Shown in pieces: positions 42,825-51,755 of a stretch of 64,000 nt of DNA. Positions within the stretch are counted from its first letter, which is position 1, and the number at the start of each line of letters is the position of its first letter. The DNA comes from Pseudoselenomonas ruminantium (GTDB lineage: Bacteria > Bacillota > Negativicutes > Selenomonadales > Selenomonadaceae), in NCBI RefSeq assembly GCF_900104055.1, contig NZ_FNJQ01000010.1, positions 1 to 64,000 on the forward strand. Reading direction: 5' to 3'. The notes beneath the pieces are model-generated. The model was not told where the DNA came from and made no database searches. It saw only the letters and a program-made list of their open reading frames with translations. Made by a program: the position numbers and the translations under genes.

Positions 42825-43601
42825 ATGGCATCATTATTAGAGAAAACCAGAAAGATCAACCGGCTCCTGCAGCGTTCCGAGAATGTGGAATATGATGGGA
42901 TTTCCCGCGTTCTGAGCAATGTACTCAACGCGAATGTCTATATCACGAATAAGAAGGGAAAAATCTTTGGCTATGCTTTTGTCGATGATTTTGAATGCGA
43001 CCTCATGGTGGATAAGGTAATCAACCAGGGCGAATTCCCCAAGACCTATGTGAACTGGCTGATGCGCATGGACGAAACCAACGCTAATCTGCATTCCAAG
43101 ACGGGCATGTGCGCTTACGAGGAAAATACGAAATGCCTCTTCAACGGCAAGAACACCACGATTGTTCCCATCTATGGTGTAGGTGAGCGTATCGGTACCT
43201 TGGTGGTAGCAAAATACGATGAGGAGTTCAGCGATGAAGATCTGTTGCTCTGCGAATACGGCGCAACGGTTGTGGGCATGGAAATGCTCCGTGACCATGC
43301 GGAAAAGATTGAGATCGAAGCCCGCAAGAAAGCTACGGTACAGATTGCCCTGAATACCCTCTCCTTCTCCGAGAGCCGGGCCGCTAAGGCCATCCTTGAG
43401 GCCCTGCCGGATACGGAAGGCCTGCTGGTCGCTTCCAAGATTGCGGACAAGGTGAAGATCACTCGTTCGGTTATCGTCAATGCCCTGCGCAAGTTCGAAT
43501 CCGCTGGCGTGATTTCCTCCAAGTCCCTGGGTATGAAAGGTACCTATATCAAGGTGCTCAACGAATACCTGCTGGAAGAAGTACAGAAGCTGAAAATCTG
43601 A
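42825..43601 (+). CDS. codY: GTP-sensing pleiotropic repressor CodY
   Basis: 258 residues from ATG 42825, behind AAGGAG; a further-upstream frame has no SD. GAF-like effector domain at 1-155 (branched-chain amino acid and GTP sensing) and a C-terminal winged helix at ~200-250 (ASKIADKVKITRSVIVNALRKFESAGVISS). In Firmicutes it links nutrient status to motility and metabolism; the position just before the flagellar locus matches B. subtilis. Strong terminator follows. Confidence 0.95.
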   Translation: MASLLEKTRKINRLLQRSENVEYDGISRVLSNVLNANVYITNKKGKIFGYAFVDDFECDLMVDKVINQGEFPKTYVNWLMRMDETNANLHSKTGMCAYEENTKCLFNGKNTTIVPIYGVGERIGTLVVAKYDEEFSDEDLLLCEYGATVVGMEMLRDHAEKIEIEARKKATVQIALNTLSFSESRAAKAILEALPDTEGLLVASKIADKVKITRSVIVNALRKFESAGVISSKSLGMKGTYIKVLNEYLLEEVQKLKI

Positions 43602-43612
43602 TAGATGTCTGC

Positions 43613-43649
43613 TATAAGACTGGTGCAATAGCACTGGTCTTATTTTTTT
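43613..43649 (+). terminator. codY terminator
   Basis: ATAAGAC ... GTCTTAT stem with an inner TGGTGC/GCACTG arm, followed by seven Ts. Confidence 0.9.
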
Positions 43650-43670
43650 CTGCTGGAGATGGATAGCCTG

Positions 43671-43682
43671 TTGTTTAAACAA
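43671..43682. promoter_or_regulatory. Palindrome in the leader of the flagellar operon
   Basis: TTGTTTAAACAA is a perfect 12-bp palindrome about 90 nt before flgB. An AAGGA-N7-TCCTT hairpin follows at 43703-43719. TTGTTT with TAAAGT 17 nt on could be a weak sigma-A promoter. No sigma-D consensus seen here. Confidence 0.35.
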
Positions 43683-43763
43683 GAAAAAAATGATAAAGTG
43701 GGAAGGAGTTAGAGTCCTTATGTAGAAATTAAACAAAAGGCAACTACAGAAGGAGATTTCTAT

Positions 43764-44216
43764 TTGGGCATATGGAAAGGGTGTGATTCCGGCATGCTGG
43801 AGCAAATAATGAATGCAGCTAACTTCGATTATCTGTCCCGGGGGCTTGAAGCCGCCAATATGCGGCAGGAGGTCATCAGCAACAATATTGCTAATGTCAA
43901 TACGCCCCATTTCAAGCGCAGTGCGGTGAATTTCGAGGATCTGCTGGCCAAGGAATTACATCTGGATGACGAGCCCATGAAGGTGGCAATTGTCCGCACC
44001 CATGACCGTCATCTGCCGATACCTATGCATGGCAAGGCACATGCCGTGATTGAGGAAGACAATACAACCACCATGCGTGTGGATGACAACAATGTGGATA
44101 TTGATATTGAGATGGCTGGCCTGGCCAAGAACCATATGTATTACAACGCGATGACTACCCAGCTGGGTGGCTTTATGACCGATTTGAAGAATGTAATCAC
44201 CAGCGGACAGACCTAA
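43764..44216 (+). CDS. flgB: Flagellar proximal rod protein FlgB
   Basis: 150 residues. TTG 43764 is nine nt after AAGGAG; ATG 43794 has no SD. N-terminal rod motif RQEVISNNIANVNTPHFKRS and C-terminal VDIDIEMAGLAKNHMYYNAM. Part of the rod that crosses the periplasm. First gene of the flagellar operon. Confidence 0.94.
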   Translation: MGIWKGCDSGMLEQIMNAANFDYLSRGLEAANMRQEVISNNIANVNTPHFKRSAVNFEDLLAKELHLDDEPMKVAIVRTHDRHLPIPMHGKAHAVIEEDNTTTMRVDDNNVDIDIEMAGLAKNHMYYNAMTTQLGGFMTDLKNVITSGQT

Positions 44217-44248
44217 GCTGGGGATAGAAAGTGCAAAAGGGAAAGACG

Positions 44249-44698
44249 ATGAGCATGTTTCTAGGGATTGATGCAGCGGCTTCTGGTCTTACAGCTGAGC
44301 GTCTGCGCATGGATGTTATCTCCAATAATATCGCGAATGCCAACACTACCCGTACGGAAGGGGGAGGCGCCTATCATCGCCGCTATGTGGTCTTTGAACC
44401 CAGAGTTAAGGATAGCGGTCCGTTTCAGACTTTTTTGAAAAAAGCGGCAAATAAGCTGGAAGCTGGTGATGGTGTACGTGCTGTGCGCATTGAAAGCGAC
44501 ACGACTCAGGGGCCACTGGTGTACGATCCGGGGCATCCTGATGCCAATGCGGAAGGCTATGTGGAAAGGCCGAATGTGAACATGGTGGCGGAAATGGTGG
44601 ACATGATAACGGCTTCCCGTGCTTATGAGGCCAATACTACGACCATCAATGCTGCCAAGGCCATGGTGTCGAAGGCCTTGGAAATGGGCAATAAGTAA
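44249..44698 (+). CDS. flgC: Flagellar rod protein FlgC
   Basis: 149 residues from ATG 44249 (AAGGGAAA SD). DAAASGLTAERLRMDVISNNIANANTTRT and the C-terminal VNMVAEMVDMITASRAYEANTT are the FlgC signatures. Forms the proximal rod with FlgB and FlgF. Confidence 0.95.
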   Translation: MSMFLGIDAAASGLTAERLRMDVISNNIANANTTRTEGGGAYHRRYVVFEPRVKDSGPFQTFLKKAANKLEAGDGVRAVRIESDTTQGPLVYDPGHPDANAEGYVERPNVNMVAEMVDMITASRAYEANTTTINAAKAMVSKALEMGNK

Positions 44699-44725
44699 GA
44701 ACTTGTGTTTTGAGAGGGAAAAGAT

Positions 44726-45028
44726 ATGGAAATAGCACCACTCGCGATAACTCCGGTGTCAATGAGTGCCACCAGTCATTTGGGCGAAACACAGGAACCT
44801 AAGGAAGTGAAGAATTTTGGTCAGTATCTGACGGATGCGTTGAAGAAGACCAATGGGCTGCAGTTGGAATCTGAACGGCAGAATGCGCTGCTGGCAGCTG
44901 GCAGGATAGAAGATGTGTCACAGGTGGTTATCGCGGCCAAAAAGGCTGAGATTGCCCTGCAGCTTACCCTTCAGTTACGGAACAAGGCAGTGACAGCATA
45001 TCAGGAAATCATGCGCATGCAGGTATGA
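44726..45028 (+). CDS. fliE: Flagellar hook-basal body protein FliE
   Basis: 100 residues. C-terminal VVIAAKKAEIALQLTLQLRNKAVTAYQEIMRMQV is the conserved FliE helix linking MS ring and rod. SD GAGAGGG. Confidence 0.95.
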   Translation: MEIAPLAITPVSMSATSHLGETQEPKEVKNFGQYLTDALKKTNGLQLESERQNALLAAGRIEDVSQVVIAAKKAEIALQLTLQLRNKAVTAYQEIMRMQV

Positions 45029-45068
45029 CGGCTAAGACAGTGTAATTCGACGTGAAGGGATTGAGATC

Positions 45069-46658
45069 ATGGGAGATTGGAAAGAGCGGTATAAGGAGCT
45101 GCTGGAGAGATTCAGTAAGCGCCAGCGCTATATCATGCTGGGCTCCGCTTTGGCTATTCTCATTGCCATAATTGGTGTAAGTGCGTGGTATGGCAATAAG
45201 CCGGATATGGTTCCTCTGTTCACCAACATGGAGACCAAGGATGCCGGTGAAGTAGCTGCAAAACTGAAAGAAGCTAAAATCGAATACGAAGTGCAGGAAA
45301 CACGGCAAGGCACTACAATCATGGTACCGTCACGGGATGTGCACAATGCCCGTCTGGATTTATCGACTCAGGGACTCCCCAGAGGGAATAAGGGGTTTGA
45401 GATATTCGATGACAGTAAGCTGGGTGTCACGGAATTTCAGAACAAGGTAAATTATCTGCAGGCTCTGCAGGGGGAACTGACTCGGACCATTGAGCAGATT
45501 GCATCTGTGGAGAAGGCGCGGGTGCATATTGTTCTGCCGGAGGACAGCCTGTACAAGAAGAATGAGAAGCCGGCAACAGCTTCGATCATGCTGCATCTGC
45601 GGCCTAATATGGAACTATCCAAGAAGGAGATCAAAGGTATTGTCAATCTGGCTGCGAATAGTGTCCAGGGGCTGAAACCGGAAAATATCACGGTGGTGGA
45701 TGCCACGGGCAAGATCCTCAACGATCCGGATGAGAATGAGGAACAGAATGTCAGTGTCAAGACCATGACGCAGTTGGATATGACCAAGAAGGTTCAGGAC
45801 AATATCCAGAAGAACATCCAGTCCATGCTGGATGATTCCATGGGAGAAGGTAAGGCTTTTGCTCGCGTGAGCGTTGAATTAGATTTTGATGATCGCACTA
45901 CGGACAAACAGACCTTTACGCCGGTGGTTGACGATTCTGGCATTATCCGCAGCCAGCAGGATATCAGTGAAGCCTATAATGGCACGTCCACGCAGCCTGG
46001 CGGAGCGGCAGGGGTACAGTCCAACGTGCCCGGCTATGTGGCGCAGAATGCCAATGCCAATGCGGAATATGAGAAGAAAGAATCCACGAAAAACTATGAG
46101 ATAAATGAGGAAAAATCCAAGACGGTGGCTGCTCCTGGTTCCATCCGCCGCCTGACGGTGGCTGTGTTGGTGGATGAATCGGTTACGCCGCAGCAGCAGG
46201 ACAGCATCATGCGGACGGTGACCAGTGCAGCAGGCATCAATGCGGATCGCGGTGATACGGTATCCGTGGAACCGCTGCCCTTCAGCACGGAACTTCGCGA
46301 TAAGCGGGCAGCTGAGGAAAAGGCGGCCAAAGATCGGGAAGACATGATCTTCTATGGTATCATCGGGGGAATCCTGCTGGTACTGGCAGCTATCGGTGGA
46401 TATCTGTACTATCGCCGCAAGAAGAAACTGGAAGCCATTGCGGCCGAGCAGGAGCGGATTCGCTTGGAGGAAGAAGCAAAGAGAAAGAAAGAAGAAGAAG
46501 AGCGGGCGGCCCTTATTGCCGCAGGTGCTATCGAACCGGACGAGCTTTCCGAAGAGGAACAGCAGCATCTGTCCGAAAAGCAGGCCCTGCAACAGCTTAT
46601 CGATCAGCGTCCGGCAGAAGTGGCTATGCTTGTTAAGACTTGGCTGGCGGAGGAATGA
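45069..46658 (+). CDS. fliF: Flagellar MS-ring protein FliF
   Basis: 529 residues. Membrane helices near residues 22-40 and ~425-445; periplasmic ring-building domains between (YccC-like LVPLFTNMETKDAGEVAAKL, RGNKGFEIFD). The C-terminal tail, rich in Glu/Lys, binds FliG. It nucleates the basal body and export gate. ATG after GGGATTGAG. Confidence 0.96.
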   Translation: MGDWKERYKELLERFSKRQRYIMLGSALAILIAIIGVSAWYGNKPDMVPLFTNMETKDAGEVAAKLKEAKIEYEVQETRQGTTIMVPSRDVHNARLDLSTQGLPRGNKGFEIFDDSKLGVTEFQNKVNYLQALQGELTRTIEQIASVEKARVHIVLPEDSLYKKNEKPATASIMLHLRPNMELSKKEIKGIVNLAANSVQGLKPENITVVDATGKILNDPDENEEQNVSVKTMTQLDMTKKVQDNIQKNIQSMLDDSMGEGKAFARVSVELDFDDRTTDKQTFTPVVDDSGIIRSQQDISEAYNGTSTQPGGAAGVQSNVPGYVAQNANANAEYEKKESTKNYEINEEKSKTVAAPGSIRRLTVAVLVDESVTPQQQDSIMRTVTSAAGINADRGDTVSVEPLPFSTELRDKRAAEEKAAKDREDMIFYGIIGGILLVLAAIGGYLYYRRKKKLEAIAAEQERIRLEEEAKRKKEEEERAALIAAGAIEPDELSEEEQQHLSEKQALQQLIDQRPAEVAMLVKTWLAEE

Positions 46659-46661
46659 CAA

Positions 46662-47693
46662 ATGGCATTTGAAGATATGTATGGCGATGGCGATGAGGGG
46701 CTATCCAACTCGGAGAAAGCGGCCGTTCTGTTCATTGCTCTGGGGCCAGAGTATTCGGCCAAGCTGTTTCAGCATCTGGCTGATGACGAGATTGAGCGTA
46801 TCACGCTGGAGATTGCTAACCATAAGAAGGTCAGTCAGGAAGTCAAGGCTCAGGTGGTCAGTGAGTTCTATCAGATGGCCATGGCCAGCGATTACATTTC
46901 CTCTGGCGGGCTCGAGTATGCACAGAATGTACTGGAGAAGGCTCTGGGAGCAGAAAAGGCGATGGAGATCCTCAATCGCCTTACCACCAGCCTGCAGGTT
47001 CGTCCGTTCGACTTCCTGCGCAAGACCGATCCTTCTCAGCTCATGAACTTCATCAACAACGAACATCCCCAGACGATTGCCCTGATCATGGCCTATCTGG
47101 ATCCGGATCAGGCAGCTACCGTCCTCGGGGCACTGTCGCCGGAGGCACAGGCCGATGTGGCACGGCGTATCGCGCAGATGGACCGGACATCGCCGGATAT
47201 CATCCGCGAGGTAGAGAGGGTATTGGAGCGGAAGCTTTCTTCCCTGGTTACGCAGGACTTCACCACGGCTGGCGGTGTCAAGGCCATCGTGGAAGTACTC
47301 AACCGGGTGGATCGCACAACCGAAAAATCCATTATCGAAACCCTGGAAGTGGACAATCCGGAACTGGCCGAGGAAATCAAACGCCTCATGTTCGTATTCG
47401 AAGACATCGTACAGCTCGACGACCGTTCCCTGCAGATGGTTCTGCGCGATGTGGAAACCAAGGATCTGTCTCTGGCCCTCAAGGCTACACAGCCGGAAGT
47501 GGCAGAAAAGGTCTACAGGAATATGTCGAAGCGTGCTGCCGATATGCTGCGTGAGGAAATCGAGTTCATGGGTCCGGTGAAGATCCGCGATGTAGAAGAA
47601 GCACAGCAGAAGGTCGTCAATGTCATCCGGGTATTGGAAGAAAAAGGCGACATTGTAATTTCGCGTGGACAGGGAGACGAGATGATTGTCTAG
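46662..47693 (+). CDS. fliG: Flagellar motor switch protein FliG
   Basis: 343 residues. N-terminal FliF-binding part (LSNSEKAAVLFIALGPEYSAKLFQHL), middle EHPQTIALIMAYLDPDQAA (EHPQ motif) and C-terminal torque helix with FVFEDIVQLDDRSLQ charged residues. Overlaps fliH by 8 nt. Confidence 0.97.
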   Translation: MAFEDMYGDGDEGLSNSEKAAVLFIALGPEYSAKLFQHLADDEIERITLEIANHKKVSQEVKAQVVSEFYQMAMASDYISSGGLEYAQNVLEKALGAEKAMEILNRLTTSLQVRPFDFLRKTDPSQLMNFINNEHPQTIALIMAYLDPDQAATVLGALSPEAQADVARRIAQMDRTSPDIIREVERVLERKLSSLVTQDFTTAGGVKAIVEVLNRVDRTTEKSIIETLEVDNPELAEEIKRLMFVFEDIVQLDDRSLQMVLRDVETKDLSLALKATQPEVAEKVYRNMSKRAADMLREEIEFMGPVKIRDVEEAQQKVVNVIRVLEEKGDIVISRGQGDEMIV

Positions 47694-48477
47694 AGTTATC
47701 AAAGCCGCGATATGGGAGGAGAATCCTCATCTTATCCATACCCCCGAGCCGCCTAAGCCCGAGGAAAAGGCGGCGGAGGATAATGGCCTGGATGAAGAAA
47801 CCCGCACCCGTATGCTGGCAGAAATTGCTGCCAAGGAGCAGCGCGCAATCCAGCTCCTGAAGGATGCCAAGGTAGATGCAGAAATCATCAAGCAGGAAGC
47901 TAAGGCTGAACGCAATCGGCTGCTGGCTGAGGCACAGAAGGAGATTGAGCGAAAGAAAGAAGAAGCCGCTGAAATCGGGCGGCAGGAAGGCTATGATGCC
48001 GGCTATAAGGATGGGGAAGCCAAAGTACGGGAGGAAATGGAAGATATCCTTGTCCAGGGCAGTGCCCGGGCAGAAAAAACCCTGCAGGATGCCAAGGCAG
48101 CCTGCAGGGATTATGTCCAGCAGGCTGAGGAAGATGTGGTGAAGATTGCCATGGCTGTGGTGGAAAAGATCCTGCCCCAGCATTTCATTGATGTGCCGCA
48201 GGTGGTACTGCCATTGGTCAGGGAATCACTTTTGAAGGTCAAAGATCAGAAGACCTTGAAGATTCATGTATCGCCGGCAGATTACGATCTGGTTCTGATG
48301 GCCCGCACGGAGTTCCGCGGGCTGCTTACCTATGGTGATGCAGAGATCGATATAACCTCAGATCTCAGCATGAAGCCGGGAGATTGTTTGATTGAAACGC
48401 CTAACGGCACAGTGGATGCAAGGCTGGCCACGCAGATTGAACTAGTGCGGCAGGCGGTGAAGAATGTGATGCTTTGA
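47686..48477 (+). CDS. fliH: Flagellar export apparatus stator FliH
   Basis: 263 residues, TTG start inside the end of fliG. N-terminal WEENPH-type segment, long Glu/Lys/Ala coiled coil (~40-130), FliH/YscL C-terminal domain with IAMAVVEKILPQHF and LKIHVSPADYDL. Regulates the FliI ATPase. Confidence 0.93.
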   Translation: MSRVIKAAIWEENPHLIHTPEPPKPEEKAAEDNGLDEETRTRMLAEIAAKEQRAIQLLKDAKVDAEIIKQEAKAERNRLLAEAQKEIERKKEEAAEIGRQEGYDAGYKDGEAKVREEMEDILVQGSARAEKTLQDAKAACRDYVQQAEEDVVKIAMAVVEKILPQHFIDVPQVVLPLVRESLLKVKDQKTLKIHVSPADYDLVLMARTEFRGLLTYGDAEIDITSDLSMKPGDCLIETPNGTVDARLATQIELVRQAVKNVML

Positions 48478-48487
48478 GGTTTTCGCT

Positions 48488-49828
48488 ATGGATGATATGG
48501 GGGAAAACAAGCCGTTTCAACTGAATATCACGAAATTTACCGATGCCATCTACGAGTGCTCCAGCGTGAAGCTTACGGGCAAGGTCACGCAGGTGATCGG
48601 CTTGGTCATTGAATCCCAGGGACCGACGGTAAGTGTGGGGGAGCTTTGTTATATCAGCTCGCATAATCCTGATGTTCCCCCCATCCCTGCTGAAGTCGTG
48701 GGCTTCCGGGAAGGTTACGTCATGCTGATGCCTGTCGGCGAGATGCAGGGCATCGGTCCAGGTTGCGAAGTCACGGCGGCCCAGAAGATGCTAAACGTCC
48801 GGGTGGGGGAAGAACTACTCGGACGGGTTTTGGATGGACTAGGCAATCCAATTGATGGCAAGGGGCCAATCCTTTGCAAGCAGGAGTATTCCCTGCAGGC
48901 GGATCCGCCGCATCCGTTATCGCGTCCGCGTATCCATGACAGCCTCTATGTGGGGGTGCGGGCCATTGATGGCCTGATTACCATGGGGGAAGGGCAGCGT
49001 ATCGGCATCATGGCCGGTTCTGGTGTGGGGAAATCCACGCTGCTTTCCATGATTGCCCGGAATACGGAGGCTGATATCAGTGTTATCGCCCTGGTGGGAG
49101 AACGTGGCCGCGAGGTTAGGGATTTCATCGAGCGGGACTTAGGTGAAGAGGGCATGAAGCGTTCCGTGGTGGTGGTGGCTACTTCGGATCAGCCGGCTTT
49201 GGTGCGCATCAAAGGTGCGATGACCGCCACGGCCATTGCTGAATACTTCCGCGATCAGGGGCGCAAGGTCATTCTCATGATGGATTCGGTCACCCGTTTT
49301 GCCATGGCCCAGCGTGAGGTGGGGCTGACCATTGGGGAGCCGCCGGCAACCCGTGGTTACACGCCCTCGGTATTTGCGATGCTGCCCAGGCTGCTGGAGC
49401 GGGCGGGGACCAGTGCCACAGGTTCCATTACGGGAATCTATACGGTGCTGGTGGATGGTGACGATATGAATGAGCCCATTGCCGATGCAGTGCGTTCCAT
49501 CCTCGATGGACATATCGTTCTATCCCGCAATATTGCGGCGCAGAATCATTTTCCCGCCATTGATATCATGCCCAGCGTCAGCCGTGTCATGAATGAGGTG
49601 GTGTCGCCGGAGCATCTGAAGGCGGCCCAGCAGATGCGGCAGCTGATGGCTGTGTATCGCGATGCGGAGGATCTGATCCATATCGGGGCGTATGTCAAAG
49701 GCTCAAGCGCCAAGATTGATGAGTCCATCCAGAAGATTGATGCGATAAATGAATTCCTTTGTCAGGGAATCTATGAAGTGGATACCTATGAAGACACGGA
49801 AAAGAAACTGATGCGCATTTCCGGGTGA
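48488..49828 (+). CDS. fliI: Flagellar export ATPase FliI
   Basis: 446 residues. Walker A GSGVGKSTLLSM, ALVGERGREVRDFIE, Walker B ILMMDSVTRFA and the FliI/YscN EPPATRGYTPSVFAMLPRLLERAG segment. Powers type III export with FliH and FliJ. ATG 48488; ATG 48497 also possible. Confidence 0.97.
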   Translation: MDDMGENKPFQLNITKFTDAIYECSSVKLTGKVTQVIGLVIESQGPTVSVGELCYISSHNPDVPPIPAEVVGFREGYVMLMPVGEMQGIGPGCEVTAAQKMLNVRVGEELLGRVLDGLGNPIDGKGPILCKQEYSLQADPPHPLSRPRIHDSLYVGVRAIDGLITMGEGQRIGIMAGSGVGKSTLLSMIARNTEADISVIALVGERGREVRDFIERDLGEEGMKRSVVVVATSDQPALVRIKGAMTATAIAEYFRDQGRKVILMMDSVTRFAMAQREVGLTIGEPPATRGYTPSVFAMLPRLLERAGTSATGSITGIYTVLVDGDDMNEPIADAVRSILDGHIVLSRNIAAQNHFPAIDIMPSVSRVMNEVVSPEHLKAAQQMRQLMAVYRDAEDLIHIGAYVKGSSAKIDESIQKIDAINEFLCQGIYEVDTYEDTEKKLMRISG

Positions 49829-49834
49829 TGAGGC

Positions 49835-50302
49835 ATGAAGAAGTTTAAATTCCAATTGGAAACCCTGTTGCGGGTGACACGCCGCAAGAAAGACGATGCG
49901 GAGCGGGAATTTGCCGCTGCTTCCCGCAGGCTGGAGGAAGCCCGGGAGGGCTTGCAGACCTTGCTGGCAGAGATGCAGAAGGGACAGCGGGACTATGATG
50001 CCCTGTCTCAGGAAGGTGTCAGGGTTACCGTGGGTCGGCTTATGGCGTTCAATAGCTTTTTTGCCTGGAAGCGGGAACAGATTGAAATGCAGCAGGGCAT
50101 TGTGCTGCAGATGAAGGGTGAGAAACAGAAGAAGCTCAAGGCATTGATGGCCATCATGAGTTATCTGAAAAGCATTGAGCAGTTGAAAGAACGACGCTGG
50201 CAGGAGTATCAGGCCGAAGCCCTGCGGGAAGAACAGAAAATGCTGGATGAGATTGGTCTTCAGCTGACCATGCGCAGGAGAAGGGAAGGAGCAGTATCAT
50301 GA
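49835..50302 (+). CDS. fliJ: Flagellar export chaperone/coiled-coil FliJ
   Basis: 155 residues, almost wholly helical coiled coil, starting FKFQLETLLRVTRRKKDDAE as FliJ proteins do. Sits in the FliI ring and escorts chaperones. Ends within the start of the transglycosylase gene (4-nt overlap). Confidence 0.92.
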   Translation: MKKFKFQLETLLRVTRRKKDDAEREFAAASRRLEEAREGLQTLLAEMQKGQRDYDALSQEGVRVTVGRLMAFNSFFAWKREQIEMQQGIVLQMKGEKQKKLKALMAIMSYLKSIEQLKERRWQEYQAEALREEQKMLDEIGLQLTMRRRREGAVS

Positions 50303-50925
50303 TGGATTTGACCGGCGTGCGTCAGGTACAGGCACGGATTGCCCAATTGCAGGAACAATTCGGTATGCCCGGGACTATTCCCGGTGCGGGCTTCTCTAAG
50401 ACGCTGGAAAAGGAAATCCAAAAGACAATGGGCGGGGCAGATAAGACTGCAGCGCAGGTGGAAAAGACACAACCATTGCCGGATGTGCAGAAGGTGGAGC
50501 AGACGAAGGCAAGGCCTAAGACGGAAAAAGTGCTGGGAAATCTGCCGCTGGCTGATCAAAAACTCAGTACACTCATAGAGTCCGCTGCCCAAAAGTACAA
50601 GGTGGATCCCAAACTTGTGGCTGCGGTGGCAGAGGTGGAATCCAATGGACGGCAGGAGGCCGTATCCCAGGCCGGAGCTATCGGCGTCATGCAGCTGATG
50701 CCGGATACGGCGGCTTCTTTAGGCGTGGATCCGTATGATAAGCAGCAGAATGTGGAAGGCGGCGCCAAGTACCTGCGGCAGATGCTCGATACATTCGGCG
50801 GTGATCTCAAAAAGGCTGTGGCGGCTTATAATGCCGGCCCTGGAGCGGTAAAAGCCTATGGCGGGATTCCGCCTTACAAGGAAACCCAGAATTATGTGAA
50901 TAAAGTATTGGATATCTATAGATAA
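50299..50925 (+). CDS. Lytic transglycosylase (SLT domain) within the flagellar operon
   Basis: 208 residues. No clear signal peptide: the N-terminal ~90 residues are a Gln/Lys/Pro-rich linker beginning TGVRQVQARIAQLQEQFG, then an SLT domain with catalytic Glu114 in AEVESNGRQEAVS, GVMQLMPDTAASLGV and AAYNAGPGAVKAYGG. Probably opens peptidoglycan for rod passage, and may itself be exported through the flagellar gate since no Sec signal is seen (inference). Coupled to fliJ by overlap. Confidence 0.92.
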   Translation: MMDLTGVRQVQARIAQLQEQFGMPGTIPGAGFSKTLEKEIQKTMGGADKTAAQVEKTQPLPDVQKVEQTKARPKTEKVLGNLPLADQKLSTLIESAAQKYKVDPKLVAAVAEVESNGRQEAVSQAGAIGVMQLMPDTAASLGVDPYDKQQNVEGGAKYLRQMLDTFGGDLKKAVAAYNAGPGAVKAYGGIPPYKETQNYVNKVLDIYR

Positions 50926-50942
50926 CGAAGGCAGGTAGGAAA

Positions 50943-51602
50943 ATGGCAGCAGCGAAGAAGAAAAAAAAGAAAAAAGGCAGCAAAATAGTAAAAGTGCTAT
51001 TGGTGCTCTTCCTGCTGTTGGTACTTATAGTGGGAGGCTTTGCCCTGGGCATCTATCTGCAGCTCATTGACACTAAGGATGCCAATGAGAAACTGAAACT
51101 CTATGATCTGCCGGTGGTGGGGGAATACTTTGTGCGCCCTGCTCCCAGCGAGGATGAGATGGAAAAATTGCCGGTGGAGGATGCTAAGCCGGACAAGGAT
51201 AAAGACAAGAATGTAAAAAAGGACGACAAGGATAAGAAGGAATCCAAGAAAATCGTCATAACCAAGGAAGAAATCGAAAAACAGATGAAGCAGCGGGAAG
51301 CGGAGGAAAAGAAGCGTGTTTCCAAGCTGGCCCGGTTGTACAATCAGATGAAGCCCAAAGAGGCGGCTAAGGCTATGAATGAGCTCGACGATGATATGTG
51401 CATCGCTATCTTACAGCGTATGGATGAAGCCGTGGTGGCCAAGATCCTGACTGCCTTTGATGAGGGCAAGACTGCCAGGATCACCCGAATCATGTATGCG
51501 GGCACCCAGAAGGAAGTCAATACGGAGGAAGATATCCGCCGTATGCTGGAGGAAAAAGCCCAGAAAAAAAATGCGGAAGAAGAGCAGCAGCAACAACAGT
51601 GA
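50943..51602 (+). CDS. MotE/YlxF-like flagellar protein (MgtE N-domain-like)
   Basis: 219 residues. Very basic start (AAAKKKKKKKGSK), membrane helix ~16-38, a Lys/Asp-rich linker (~75-110), then a helical domain with LYNQMKPKEAAKAMNELDDDMCIAILQRMD and FDEGKTARITRIM, the MgtE_N-like fold seen in MotE and Bacillus YlxF. Probably assists motor or export apparatus assembly. Poly-Gln end. Strong terminator follows. Confidence 0.82.
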   Translation: MAAAKKKKKKKGSKIVKVLLVLFLLLVLIVGGFALGIYLQLIDTKDANEKLKLYDLPVVGEYFVRPAPSEDEMEKLPVEDAKPDKDKDKNVKKDDKDKKESKKIVITKEEIEKQMKQREAEEKKRVSKLARLYNQMKPKEAAKAMNELDDDMCIAILQRMDEAVVAKILTAFDEGKTARITRIMYAGTQKEVNTEEDIRRMLEEKAQKKNAEEEQQQQQ

Positions 51603-51609
51603 ATCCATC

Positions 51610-51639
51610 CCTGTTGGCAGAAATGCCAACAGGTTTTTT
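51610..51639 (+). terminator. Terminator closing the first flagellar block
   Basis: CCTGTTGGCA-GAAA-TGCCAACAGG, perfect 10-bp stem with a GAAA tetraloop, then six Ts. Confidence 0.95.
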
Positions 51640-51755
51640 ATTATGGCAGGGTTAAAATACCATTAAAAAGCGGTTAAATTGGGACATAGCCCCTTGCATT
51701 TTCAAAAGATAAATAAGATAATAAAGTATATGTGTCTGAACAGGGGAGGAGTTCC

